This document shows, piece by piece, positions 47,753-57,093 of a stretch of DNA of 64,000 nucleotides. Made by a program: the position numbers and the translations under genes. The stretch spans positions 27,991-91,990 of the forward strand of contig DUBV01000039.1 in the NCBI GenBank assembly GCA_012960105.1. The letters run 5' to 3'. The DNA is from Thiotrichaceae bacterium (GTDB lineage Bacteria > Pseudomonadota > Gammaproteobacteria > Eutrophobiales > Eutrophobiaceae). Position 1 is the first letter of the stretch; each line of letters begins with the position of its first letter. Below the pieces are notes generated by a model, which worked only from the letters and a program-made list of their open reading frames with translations, was not told the origin of the DNA and did not search any database.

Positions 47753-50700
47753 ATGACATTCATTCGCTTTTCAATTAATAATCCCTTAATCGTTAATTTA
47801 AGCCTGGTGATTATTCTTATCATCGGTGTGCTGGCATGGCGTGCATTACCACAGGAAATCTTTCCGGCGATTGCACTCGATATGGTCAGTATCTCAACAG
47901 AATTTGAAGGAGCGTCTCCGGCAGAAGTAGAACAACAGGTCACCTTACCGGTAGAAGAAGAATTCGAAGACAGTCAGGACATTGATTATATCGCTTCAAT
48001 TAGTCGTGAAGGTGTATCCAGTGTTTTTATTAAACTCAAACAAGGTTCAAATGTCGATGACTTTATGCGAGAGGCAAGAACCAGTGTTGATCGAATAAAT
48101 GATCTGCCTGGTTTAGCGGAAGAGCCAGAACTGGTACGTATCACGGCAAAGTTTCCGGTTATCACCTTGACCTTGTATGGCAATATCGCCAATGCAGAAT
48201 TGTATGAGATGGCCGAAGATATACGCAGAAAGATGCAACTCATTCCGGGTGTCGCCAATGTTGCCGTGGCGGGTGATCGTGATTGGGAGATATGGGTAGA
48301 AGTTGATCCACATGAGTTGGCGGCGATGGATGTACCCCTAGAAACGATTACTGCGGCAATAAGAAATAATCTATCGGATCAACCTGGTGGTTCGATCAAG
48401 GCTATGGAAGGAGATGTTCGACTACGGGGTACAGGGGTTACATCCGATCCGGATCAAATAGAGCGTATCGTCTTACGGACCAATGCCAACGGTGGCAAAT
48501 TGTTATTAGGAGAAGTGGCTAAGATAAGTCGGCGTTTTGAAGAGTCTGAAACCTATGCGCGTTTTGCCGGTAAACCTTCCGTCAATTTAACAGTGACCAA
48601 GACGGCTGATTCATCAACGATACTGGTTTCTGATCTTGTTAAAGAGTTTACCGCTGAGTTACAACAGACCTTACCCGCCGGCGTCAATGTCGATTATCAC
48701 TCGGACATGGCGGAGTATGTCCGGGTACGTTTGAATACCGTCAAGTCATCCGGACTGGTTGGCTTGATGCTCGTCTTATTTTCATTATATGTATTATTGA
48801 ATTTTCGTATTGCCGCCATTACCGCCTTTGGCATACCGGTTTCATTTCTGTTTGCCATCATCCTGATGTTTTATTTCGGTTACACCATCAACATGGTGTC
48901 ACTGTTTGCCTTTTTGATCGTGCTAGGAATGATCGTCGATGACGCCATTATCGTCACAGAGAATATCTATCGACATATAGAAGATGGTATGCAGCCATTA
49001 GATGCGGCAGCGTTGGGCGCAAAAGAAGTCTTTTGGCCGGTTGTGGTTTCAACATTAACCACCGTCGCAGCTTTTTTGCCGATGTTTGCCATAGGGGGGA
49101 TATTAGGTGAATTTATAAAAGTGATTCCCGTCGTCGTCTGTTGTGCCTTACTTGGATCATTAATAGAAGCCTTTGTTGTACTGCCATCACATGCAGGACA
49201 CTTGCTAAGAAAAGAAAAAACGCAATATAAATGGATCGATTGGAAAAAATTCCTGGAAAAATATGCTCGTGTCTTACATTGGTCTGCATTAAATCGTTAC
49301 ACCGTAGTGGCGATTAGTACCGGCGTACTCGCGATCAGTTTGACCTATGCTTATACACGTTTGCCATTTCAGATGTTTGGCGATGTCGAAGTCGGACAGT
49401 TTTTTGTCAACATAGAAGCTCCCAATACATACAGTCTTGAAGACAGTTTGTTACTAGCAGAAAAACTTGAAAACAAAACCAGTGAAATTATTGCTGAAGA
49501 AGAACTCAAGTCGCTACTGACGAATGTCGGTATTAGCATGATTGATGAAAACCGATCCAAACGCGGCAGTAATTTGATCCAACTGGTGATCGATCTGGAA
49601 AAGTCAGCGCCGCAAGGTTTTATAGAACGCTGGGTTAATCCGCTAGTCAGTCTGGATTTTTCGATCCATGGAAAACGCAAACGCAGTACCGATGAAATTA
49701 TAGATTTATTGCGCGCGAGTTTACCTAAGGTGCCGGGCGTACAACGCATGGGTATTTTGAAACCAGCAGGCGGGCCAGCGGGCGATGATATAGAGATCGG
49801 TGTGATCAGTGATGACCTAGTCGTATTAAAACAAAAGTCGGATGAGATACGAGACTACTTGCGGCGTATGTCGGGCGTTCAAGATGTCAGACATGATCAG
49901 GACCCGGGTAAAATGGAATATAAATATGCGTTGAATGATCGCGGTAAACGCCTGGGTCTGACACAAACACAACTCTCCAATGCCGTACGTAGCGGATATC
50001 TCGGCAATGAAGTGGTGCATGTGACCTGGGAAGATAAACGACTGCCGGTTCGACTTATTTATCCGGAATTATTAAGAAAGCGTTCGGGTAGTTTGGCAGA
50101 GCTGCCCATCGTTCTGGCTTCAGGAAAGACCGTGTATCTAGGAGATGTCGCAGACATCACCATCGGTAGGGGACTGAATGAAATAAGACGCAGAAATAAT
50201 CAACGCATGACCAAGATAACGGCAGATGTCGATAGCGCCATTACCACAGCGACCGAGGTCATAGACCAGGTGGATAAAGAATTCAGGCCGGCTCCCGGTG
50301 CCGATTACAAGTTGATCTATCTTGGCGAGAAAAAGAATGCGCAGGAATCGTTCAAGGGTATGTACCAGGCATTGATTATTGCCCTGGTGATGATCTTCTT
50401 TATGTTAACGGTCTTGTTTAAATCATTAATCGATCCATTAGTCGTCATGATCGCCATTCCCTTTGGTATAATAGGCGTCGTCATTGGCCATGCCTTATTT
50501 GGCTACAACCTACAATTTTTATCCATGGTCGGTGTACTGGCACTCTCCGGCATCATCGTCAACGATTCATTGATTATGGTCGATTTTATAAAACGAATGC
50601 GTAGAGAAGGAGAAGATCGCATTATGGCGGTTGTCGATGCCGGTCGAGTCCGCGCAAGGCCAATCATATTAACCACCGTGACCACCTTTCTTGGTATCTC

Positions 50701-50893
50701 ACCATTAATCTTTTTTGCCAGTGGTCAAACGGCATTTCTTTCCCCCATGGCCGTGAGCCTAGGCTTTGGGTTAGTGTTTGCAACTGCGTTAATCTTATTA
50801 ACCCTACCGTGTTTTTATCTCATCGCCGATGATATACGCAGTTGGATATTCGGTATGGAAATAAAGGCTGCGGAATCCAAACTGGTTTCATGA
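47753..50893 (+). CDS. RND-family efflux permease
   Basis: The 1046-residue proton-driven pump has the standard layout of two groups of six membrane helices plus large periplasmic loops. Helix 4 carries the Asp pair LGMIVDDAIIVTEN needed for proton relay, and the conserved C-terminal Lys helix appears in the second half (IVNDSLIMVDFIKRMRREG). GRGLNEIRRRNNQR and WPVVVSTLTTVAAFLPM are typical of the HAE-2/multidrug type rather than metal pumps. No outer-membrane factor gene is adjacent, so it must use one from elsewhere. Substrate unknown. Confidence 0.92.
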   Translation: MTFIRFSINNPLIVNLSLVIILIIGVLAWRALPQEIFPAIALDMVSISTEFEGASPAEVEQQVTLPVEEEFEDSQDIDYIASISREGVSSVFIKLKQGSNVDDFMREARTSVDRINDLPGLAEEPELVRITAKFPVITLTLYGNIANAELYEMAEDIRRKMQLIPGVANVAVAGDRDWEIWVEVDPHELAAMDVPLETITAAIRNNLSDQPGGSIKAMEGDVRLRGTGVTSDPDQIERIVLRTNANGGKLLLGEVAKISRRFEESETYARFAGKPSVNLTVTKTADSSTILVSDLVKEFTAELQQTLPAGVNVDYHSDMAEYVRVRLNTVKSSGLVGLMLVLFSLYVLLNFRIAAITAFGIPVSFLFAIILMFYFGYTINMVSLFAFLIVLGMIVDDAIIVTENIYRHIEDGMQPLDAAALGAKEVFWPVVVSTLTTVAAFLPMFAIGGILGEFIKVIPVVVCCALLGSLIEAFVVLPSHAGHLLRKEKTQYKWIDWKKFLEKYARVLHWSALNRYTVVAISTGVLAISLTYAYTRLPFQMFGDVEVGQFFVNIEAPNTYSLEDSLLLAEKLENKTSEIIAEEELKSLLTNVGISMIDENRSKRGSNLIQLVIDLEKSAPQGFIERWVNPLVSLDFSIHGKRKRSTDEIIDLLRASLPKVPGVQRMGILKPAGGPAGDDIEIGVISDDLVVLKQKSDEIRDYLRRMSGVQDVRHDQDPGKMEYKYALNDRGKRLGLTQTQLSNAVRSGYLGNEVVHVTWEDKRLPVRLIYPELLRKRSGSLAELPIVLASGKTVYLGDVADITIGRGLNEIRRRNNQRMTKITADVDSAITTATEVIDQVDKEFRPAPGADYKLIYLGEKKNAQESFKGMYQALIIALVMIFFMLTVLFKSLIDPLVVMIAIPFGIIGVVIGHALFGYNLQFLSMVGVLALSGIIVNDSLIMVDFIKRMRREGEDRIMAVVDAGRVRARPIILTTVTTFLGISPLIFFASGQTAFLSPMAVSLGFGLVFATALILLTLPCFYLIADDIRSWIFGMEIKAAESKLVS

Positions 50894-50976
50894 AACAGGT
50901 GTTCGTAACAGGGTGTTCCTCGGGAATACCTGCCTACAACGGGTAATTATTATATTGAGTATAATCTAAATTCGTT

Positions 50977-51348
50977 TTAGTCTAATTGCTCTTCAAAACA
51001 TTCCAGTAATTTATCGAGCTTAACGGGTTTGTTGATGAATACGCGTTCTCTATTATTTTCTTGTATTTCATTGTTTTGTTGATTGGGGAGGGCCGTAAAA
51101 AAAACAATTTTAATTTTGTTTAACGTCGAATCATTTTGAAGATGCTCGGCAATTTCAAAACCATTAATTTCCGGCATCATAATATCCAGTAAGACGAGAT
51201 CGGGTTTGAAATCACGTGTCATCGCGACAGCATGATTACTGTTGTTTTCAACTACGACTTCATAAATGCCTGTCTGTTCCAGGCACTTTTTTAAAATCAG
51301 ACTAAGCGCTTTTTCGTCGTCAACGAGAAGTATCTTTTTTTTGTTCAT
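50977..51348 (-). CDS. single-domain response regulator (receiver only)
   Basis: The 123-residue protein is a lone CheY-like receiver: acidic pocket ILLVDDEKA, phosphoacceptor Asp55 in LVLLDIMMPEINGFEIA, and Lys in VFINKPVKLDKLLE. It has no output domain, so it must act through protein contacts or a phosphorelay. It overlaps the histidine kinase gene by 4 bases and is the last gene of a four-gene operon with an outer-membrane protein. Confidence 0.92.
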   Translation of the reverse strand: MNKKKILLVDDEKALSLILKKCLEQTGIYEVVVENNSNHAVAMTRDFKPDLVLLDIMMPEINGFEIAEHLQNDSTLNKIKIVFFTALPNQQNNEIQENNRERVFINKPVKLDKLLECFEEQLD

Positions 51349-52937
51349 GATTGTACCCGGTTATTCATTTGCTTGTTTATTGGAGCTCTAAATATTAATA
51401 CGGCATTCACACCGTGGTGTTTCCTGTTCTTGATCTTGATGACCGCTTTATGCAAACGTACGATATTCTGGACAACGGTTAAACCTAAACCGGTGCCCTT
51501 ACCATTCCATTTCATGGTAAAAAATGGATCGAATATTTTATCGATGATCTCATTCGAAATGCCGATGCCATTGTCTTCAGTTTCAATCACAACGGCATTG
51601 TTGCCTATCAAACATTGGTCCGTATTGCTCAGGTTTTTTATCGCAGATATTTCTTTACAGGTTGTTGCATAGGTCTTAATCGATAACACACCGTTATCAT
51701 CCATTGCATGAATGGCATTCATTGTCAGGTTAACCAGCACTTGTTGAATTTTATTTTTATCAATTTCAACCTGAGGCAGGTTGTCTCCGAGTTCCAGCGT
51801 CAGGTTGATATTCTTCTTTAAAATTTCGTGTTTCAACAAGGAGATGGATTCAGTCACTACCGGATTGATATCGGTAAAATCGAATTTTAGTTGTGTCATT
51901 GATGTGAAGTCTAAGAGTGATTTAATAACAGCATCGGCGCGGGCGACCGCATCTTCAATATCATCGATCACACGTGCCAAGTCACTGTTAATATGTTTGT
52001 CTTTAGCAATGTATTCAATACCAAACTGAATAATGGCCAAGGGGTTTTTAACTTCATGCGCAACGCCTGCGGCGAGTGTGCCGGTCGTTTCCAGTTTTTC
52101 TACCTGGATCAATTGTAATTGCGTATCGATTAATTCCTGATTGGTGGATTTTAATTTATTTATCACCAGTGTTTTCTTGGCAATTGCAGACTCAAGTTTG
52201 CCAATAAAACTATTCATCGCCTGAGAAAGACGATTGACTTCAATCGAGCCATTAATCTCCGCTGTATAGGGCTGCCCAAATAGCAATGCATTGTTCGCCG
52301 CGGTCGTCATCAAGCGAATCGGTGTGTCGATGTTTTTAAGCGCCAAATGAGTAAAGAAAAAAAACAAAATTAACAGGAGTGACATCATGGTATAAATGAT
52401 GATTTTCTTTTTTTCTTTATCAGCGACAAGTTGTGCATCTACATGATCGGCCTGTATTCGCAAACTCTCGTGAAAGGCGTTCAGGGTTCTTATTAAGGCA
52501 AGTGAGGTGTAATCAAACTTAGAGAGCAATATTGTAAGATTTTTTTTGTTTTCCGTTTTAATGATTTTGCCTGCGTCGACTAACTGACTTGAAATGGTAT
52601 CGAGTTGTTTATCAATCACCGCTAACTGAGAGAGACTGGATTGAACGAGGGCATAGCGACCGACATGATCGAGCTGGCCTTTAAGCGTGGTAATTTCCAG
52701 CAAGGCATCATCCTGAAGATAGGTTTCACTCGAACCAATGATTAAATCCGCGACGATCAAAATCAGCGGTAGATGTTTTTGTATATGTTCAATCTGTTCA
52801 ATGACGATGCGGTTCTGATTCGCTTCATTTCCCTTGTTGGTGAGTACGTCATAGGAATTACCGACAACCAGATCGAATGTAATCACACCCGTGATCGCAG
52901 TTAAGAACAGATAAAGAATATAGGCACGGGTCGTCAT
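51345..52937 (-). CDS. sensor histidine kinase
   Basis: The 530-residue protein has membrane helices at about 7-25 and 178-199 enclosing a helical periplasmic sensor of about 150 residues, then a HAMP-like linker, a HisKA domain with His294 in GVAHEVKNPLAIIQFG, and an ATPase domain with TMNAIHAMDDNG, ETEDNGIGI and GKGTGLGLTVVQNIV. It is a NtrB/PAS-less type of two-component kinase. It overlaps the receiver gene and starts right after the FMN_bind-like gene, which may act as sensor partner. Confidence 0.92.
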   Translation of the reverse strand: MTTRAYILYLFLTAITGVITFDLVVGNSYDVLTNKGNEANQNRIVIEQIEHIQKHLPLILIVADLIIGSSETYLQDDALLEITTLKGQLDHVGRYALVQSSLSQLAVIDKQLDTISSQLVDAGKIIKTENKKNLTILLSKFDYTSLALIRTLNAFHESLRIQADHVDAQLVADKEKKKIIIYTMMSLLLILFFFFTHLALKNIDTPIRLMTTAANNALLFGQPYTAEINGSIEVNRLSQAMNSFIGKLESAIAKKTLVINKLKSTNQELIDTQLQLIQVEKLETTGTLAAGVAHEVKNPLAIIQFGIEYIAKDKHINSDLARVIDDIEDAVARADAVIKSLLDFTSMTQLKFDFTDINPVVTESISLLKHEILKKNINLTLELGDNLPQVEIDKNKIQQVLVNLTMNAIHAMDDNGVLSIKTYATTCKEISAIKNLSNTDQCLIGNNAVVIETEDNGIGISNEIIDKIFDPFFTMKWNGKGTGLGLTVVQNIVRLHKAVIKIKNRKHHGVNAVLIFRAPINKQMNNRVQS

Positions 52938-52938
52938 G

Positions 52939-53607
52939 TTAATCCCACCTCAGATTATGGATTGACTCTTGTCGTAAGGTCTTCAGTTCTTCACCCCATA
53001 CGAGTGAGGTCGTCAGCGATGCTTTAATCGCTGAACGAATCACCGTCATCGCCAGCGACCGACCTTCCTCACTGATCGTCCCGGGCAAGTCATGATGATT
53101 GTCGGCATCAGTGAATAGCGTGTTACTCAGGCTTTGCCAGTTTTGCCCTTGCAAAAATTGTCTGAAATCAGGAGATTCCACTTCATCTTGCGTGATACAA
53201 CGGCAACGTTGAAAGTTGAACCCGATGATGTTGTAGTCCATGTCCAGTGCCCAGACGATTTCGTTAATACCCCATCGACCTTTTTCCGGGCGAGCAAGGA
53301 TGAGGCCTATAGGTACAGTGTCGTTAAACACCAGGTACAAAGTATGCTTTCCAAATTCTTTATAATGAAATTCAAACGGTAAATGTGCTTGCAGGCGTTG
53401 TTTTACCTCGAGAGTGATCGTCTTCACCAGCGAACGGGAGCTTTTATAATCCGGGAATAGATTCCCAATGGAATGTGACGGTTCTCTCAAAGCACAAAAA
53501 GTCTCGGCGAAACATTCTGTACTGAAGAGAAGAATGATAAACAACACGAACAAACGTTTCATCGCCTTAAACAGCGACAGGTTTTTATTAAGTGACAGTG
53601 TTAACAT
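52939..53607 (-). CDS. exported FMN_bind-like protein
   Basis: The 222-residue protein has a signal peptide (residues about 15-35, CFAETF) and a domain whose pattern follows FMN-binding domains of the NosR/RnfG kind: TLYLVFNDTVPIGLILARPEKGRWGINEIVWALDMDYNIIGFNFQ and later FRQFLQGQNWQSL. The SGAT motif to which FMN is covalently attached is not visible, so flavin binding is uncertain. The family call is inferred by eye. It overlaps the barrel gene at one base and precedes the kinase by one base, suggesting a periplasmic sensing or electron-transfer partner. Confidence 0.6.
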   Translation of the reverse strand: MLTLSLNKNLSLFKAMKRLFVLFIILLFSTECFAETFCALREPSHSIGNLFPDYKSSRSLVKTITLEVKQRLQAHLPFEFHYKEFGKHTLYLVFNDTVPIGLILARPEKGRWGINEIVWALDMDYNIIGFNFQRCRCITQDEVESPDFRQFLQGQNWQSLSNTLFTDADNHHDLPGTISEEGRSLAMTVIRSAIKASLTTSLVWGEELKTLRQESIHNLRWD

Positions 53608-54665
53608 TAGAATCGAAACCTAAATTGCAACTGGATTTGACCAACGTCATCCTTATTCTCAAACGTCCGTAGGTCTTTGCTGTATTGCAGATCGATATTA
53701 AAGCCATTGGCATGCATCAAACTGATACCGACGTTACCGGTGAGTTTGTCGTCCCAACCGGAGGCGGTATCTTTTAATTCAGACTTCAACTGGGTATAGG
53801 CAAATACTTTTTCATTCACACTGGTCCAGTTTAACTCGGTGAATAAGTAGCCCCTGTCCAAGCTATCATCCTGACCCCAGGAGACTTCGGTGAGTTGGCC
53901 GAAGGCACCATAGGTCCATTGGTGATCAATACCCGCACGCGTGCGTTTGACCTTGGCACCGCCTTGCATAAACTCCCCATGGAAAACGGACACACCCCAA
54001 CCGGAACTGGGAAAATAGGATTGGTTACCAAAGGCCGAGCCGAAACGTCCGGTAATGGCATAGGGAGAACCATCGTCGTTGTATTCCACACCCGAGCCAC
54101 GGGTCAGAACAAAGTCATATTGGATGTTATTAATATTGCCATTGATGCCGCCACCCCAGTCGGTCTTAATGCCCAGGTTTTGAATAATGGCGGTTTGTCT
54201 AAGCGTGGTATTGGTGTCGATAGAATATTCAAGCCCATAGGGAAGTTCTAAATGCCCCAATAAAATATTAAACGATCCTCTGCTCAGGGCAGTAATATTG
54301 ATGGTGTTAATTTTTTTAATGAGTTCCCAATCATGATCGCTTTCAAAAAAACTGGGATGCGGATTTAAGTTATCAATACGTGCGGCATAGAGTTGAACCA
54401 CGCCAGTGGCAAGATCTTTATTATGCGATGAGAATACCTTATGTATATCCACCCCAGCCTGTTGCATAAAACCGGTATTGCGATGTCCGCCTTGTGTAGT
54501 CGAGACCAGACGCGAACTGAAGTCGATGGCAAAACGGGAGTTATCACCCAACAACGCAGAGGCCATCGGCCATAAGCGATAGTCATCAGCCACATCTTCG
54601 GCAACAACGACACCACAGAAAAAAAACAGCAGCACCGATAAAAAGAATAGCCCGCAAACTTTCAT
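53607..54665 (-). CDS. outer-membrane beta-barrel protein
   Basis: The 352-residue protein has a signal peptide (residues 1-22, VVVAED) and alternating aromatic strands throughout, ending QIQLQFRFRF with a C-terminal Phe, the signal for outer-membrane insertion by Bam. It resembles no named porin that I recognise. It is the first gene of a four-gene operon with tight overlaps. A Fur-like site lies 13 bases upstream of the start codon. Confidence 0.8.
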   Translation of the reverse strand: MKVCGLFFLSVLLFFFCGVVVAEDVADDYRLWPMASALLGDNSRFAIDFSSRLVSTTQGGHRNTGFMQQAGVDIHKVFSSHNKDLATGVVQLYAARIDNLNPHPSFFESDHDWELIKKINTINITALSRGSFNILLGHLELPYGLEYSIDTNTTLRQTAIIQNLGIKTDWGGGINGNINNIQYDFVLTRGSGVEYNDDGSPYAITGRFGSAFGNQSYFPSSGWGVSVFHGEFMQGGAKVKRTRAGIDHQWTYGAFGQLTEVSWGQDDSLDRGYLFTELNWTSVNEKVFAYTQLKSELKDTASGWDDKLTGNVGISLMHANGFNIDLQYSKDLRTFENKDDVGQIQLQFRFRF

Positions 54666-54677
54666 CTTCCACTACCT

Positions 54678-54696
54678 GATAATGAGAATTCTTAAT
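54678..54696 (-). promoter_or_regulatory. possible Fur box
   Basis: gataatgagaattcttaat matches the Fur consensus at 14 of 19 positions, including the first eight. It lies 13 bases before the barrel gene ATG, overlapping where the promoter and transcription start should be. Weaker than the site at 4137. Confidence 0.45.
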
Positions 54697-54856
54697 AATA
54701 TAGCGCAAGTTTTATTCCATGCAAGAAAAGTTAATTATTCATAAGCTTATTAATTACTTGGGTGAAAACGATTGAGGTAATTAAAGAGTGAAATGGCGAA
54801 TTGCAAAGCAAAATGCAAATAAGCATCAGTAATGAAGACTGAAAGCCCTCTGAACA

Positions 54857-55411
54857 ATGTGCAGGGATGCACAAGTGTTCCCGGGTATGAATGGCTTTGA
54901 GATATGCGAGCAAGTCCGCGCGAATGACCGCGACCAGCCTATTATTATGTTAACGGCTAAAACTGGCGATGAAGATATTATTCAGGGTTTGTCATTAGGC
55001 GCGGATGATTATGTCGCTAAACCTTTTTCCATCGCGCATCTGGTATTACGTGTGCAGGCAGTATTACGCCGTTCACGTGTTGGTATAGAAACAGATAATG
55101 TGATTAAGCTAGGAGATAGTGTCGAGATTGATACTGTAAACTTATCCTGCAAGCGCGGTAGTGAAGCACTGTCATTCACCCGTCGTGAAATAGAATTATT
55201 ACAATACTTAAAAGCCAATAACGATAGACCGGTGCCACGCGAAGAACTATTGAGTAAACTCTGGGGCTATAGCAAAGAATTGAATATCGAAACGCGTACG
55301 GTGGATATCCATATCGCCAAATTACGCAGCAAGATTGAAATTGAACCAGCGAAACCAAAGTATTTAGTAACCGAGCGTGGTGCCGGATATAAGTTGGTAG
55401 TCGACTCATGA
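54857..55411 (+). pseudogene. N-terminally truncated OmpR-family response regulator
   Basis: From about 54881 the ORF matches an OmpR/PhoB-type regulator starting in the middle of the receiver: PGMNGFEICEQVRANDRDQPIIMLTAK, then ADDYVAKPF with the conserved Lys, and a full winged-helix domain (SFTRREIELLQYLKANNDRPVPREELL). The first 50 or so residues, including the acidic pocket and the phosphorylated Asp just before PGMNG, are missing; upstream DNA does not encode them in any frame I could find. It is 184 residues instead of about 230. The preceding residues MCRDAQVF come from a hairpin repeat. It may still bind DNA without phosphorylation. Confidence 0.75.
54858..54873 (+). repeat. small hairpin, AGGGAT loop
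   Basis: tgtgc, loop agggat, gcaca: a 5-bp stem with six-base loop, same design as 46364 and 46400. It lies directly before the point where homology to a response regulator begins. Confidence 0.5.
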
Positions 55412-56337
55412 TATTTCGCAATTCATTAACCGGCCTTGATAAAAAGAAACTACGTGTTTATCTCACGCTGCTCTATCAAAAACATCTGTCTGCACCATTA
55501 AGTGATGTGGAGTTAATATTTAGCATTAATCATTTACCTGCTGGTCCTGCAGGAACAGTAATAAACTGGATAGCAATAATTTTACTTATTGTTTTATGCG
55601 GTGGCTTTATGTTGATGTATCGATTGGGGTCAGGACAAATTAATCTTTCAAGACAACAACAAGATTTTGTTTCAGCCGTCAGTCATGAATTAAAAACGCC
55701 ACTTACGTCTATACGCATGTATGGCGAGATGTTGGTTAAAGGCTGGGCAGACGAAGAGAAAAAGAAAACCTATTACGATTATATTCATGATGAGAGCGAA
55801 CGTTTATCACGACTCATTAATAATGTATTACAATTGGCAAGAATGACGCGCAATGAGTTACAAGTAGAACTGAAGAAAGTTAGTATTCATGAAATACTCG
55901 ATATGTTTCAATCTAAAAATTCTTCTGCGGTGGAACGTGCCAGTTATAATTTAAATATTTCCTGCAATGAAGAATTTCATCAGAAAGAAATAAATATTGA
56001 TGTTGATTACTTTAATCAAATCATGATTAATCTGGTTGATAACGCGATTAAATTCTCAACCAAAGCAAATAAAACAGATATCGATATTAATTGCACAGTA
56101 CAGCAAGATGGTTCAGTTTTATTCGCCGTACGCGATTACGGCCATGGCGTTGCTAAAGATCAAATGCGAAAGATTTTTAAATTATTCTATCGCTCAGAAA
56201 ATGAACTCACCCGCGAAACAGTCGGTACCGGTATAGGTCTGGCTCTAGTACATCAACTAGCTCAAGCTATGGATGCCAAAGTAGACGTAATCAATTGCGA
56301 ACCCGGTGCGGAATTCAGAGTGACGTTTCCTTCTTAA
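55408..56337 (+). CDS. sensor histidine kinase with reduced input domain
   Basis: The 309-residue kinase overlaps the truncated regulator by 4 bases. Only one membrane helix (about 52-71) is present, followed by HisKA with His93 in AVSHELKTPLTSIRMYGEML, and an ATPase domain with NLVDNAIKFS, VRDYGHGV and GTGIGLALVHQLA. Relatives in this family usually have an N-terminal helix plus a large periplasmic sensor, which here is reduced to about 45 residues, so an internal deletion is likely. The catalytic core is intact. Confidence in the deletion is moderate. Confidence 0.83.
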   Translation: MIFRNSLTGLDKKKLRVYLTLLYQKHLSAPLSDVELIFSINHLPAGPAGTVINWIAIILLIVLCGGFMLMYRLGSGQINLSRQQQDFVSAVSHELKTPLTSIRMYGEMLVKGWADEEKKKTYYDYIHDESERLSRLINNVLQLARMTRNELQVELKKVSIHEILDMFQSKNSSAVERASYNLNISCNEEFHQKEINIDVDYFNQIMINLVDNAIKFSTKANKTDIDINCTVQQDGSVLFAVRDYGHGVAKDQMRKIFKLFYRSENELTRETVGTGIGLALVHQLAQAMDAKVDVINCEPGAEFRVTFPS

Positions 56338-56403
56338 GTTAACATTATAAATGTTGTCTCATGTTCTATAATTAATTTAATTCTCCCTCAAGGATAAGCT
56401 TTT

Positions 56404-57024
56404 ATGGCTGAAGCATTAAACGCGTTTGTTGTCTTGTTTATCGTTGTTGATCCTGTTGGTGTGGCATGGATGTTTGCGACCATAACTGTGGGTTATGAAT
56501 TAATTCAACAGCGGCGTATGGCTATTATGGGGGTTAGCTTTGCACTTATTTTTATGTTCCTGTTCTTTTTTCTTGGAGATACCATATTAAGATGGATGGG
56601 AATTAGTCTGGCTGCATTCCGTATCGCCGGCGGTATTTTGCTTTTCTTATTAGCTTTGGAAATGGTATTTGCACGCCAGTCAGGTTTACGTTCAACAACT
56701 ATTGGCGAACAACATGAAGCGGAACATAAACAGGATGTTTCAGTTTTTCCGCTAGCCTTCCCCTTACTCGCAGGTCCCGGAGCTTTAGCCACGGTTATGC
56801 TTATGGCTGGGAAAACCGATAGTTTCTCAGAACGGATGATTTTTAGTGGAGTCATCTTTTCCGTATGCGCTATAACCTTAGTAGCCTTACTCATGGCACG
56901 CACGCTTTCAGTTCGCTTAGGCGAAATCGGCGCCAATGTCATTAGCCGCCTACTAGGCTTAATACTCACAGCACTAGCCGTCCAATACGTCATCGATGGT
57001 ATAAAACAGAGTTTTTTTGTCTGA
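56404..57024 (+). CDS. MarC family membrane protein
   Basis: The 206-residue protein has about six membrane helices. FVVLFIVVDPVGVAWMFATIT, FRIAGGILLFLLALEMVF and FPLLAGPGALATVMLM are the conserved helix motifs of the MarC/UPF0056 family. The family was once tied to multiple antibiotic resistance, but that link was not upheld and the function is unknown. The gene stands alone. Confidence 0.88.
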   Translation: MAEALNAFVVLFIVVDPVGVAWMFATITVGYELIQQRRMAIMGVSFALIFMFLFFFLGDTILRWMGISLAAFRIAGGILLFLLALEMVFARQSGLRSTTIGEQHEAEHKQDVSVFPLAFPLLAGPGALATVMLMAGKTDSFSERMIFSGVIFSVCAITLVALLMARTLSVRLGEIGANVISRLLGLILTALAVQYVIDGIKQSFFV

Positions 57025-57093
57025 AAAAAAATACTTGCTAATGAAGTAGATCCTTTATAATTCCCTCATTCTTAGAATCATGGAGTGCACCCA

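Noticed and set aside
50894-50945. Hairpin aggtgttcc...ggaatacct between the RND permease and the receiver gene
   Set aside because: Several alternative pairings exist and no T-run follows, so no specific terminator call was made, although some termination between these convergent genes is likely.
56505-56993. 162-codon minus-strand ORF opposite the MarC gene
   Set aside because: It is a frame shadow of a well-supported membrane protein gene and has no recognisable features.
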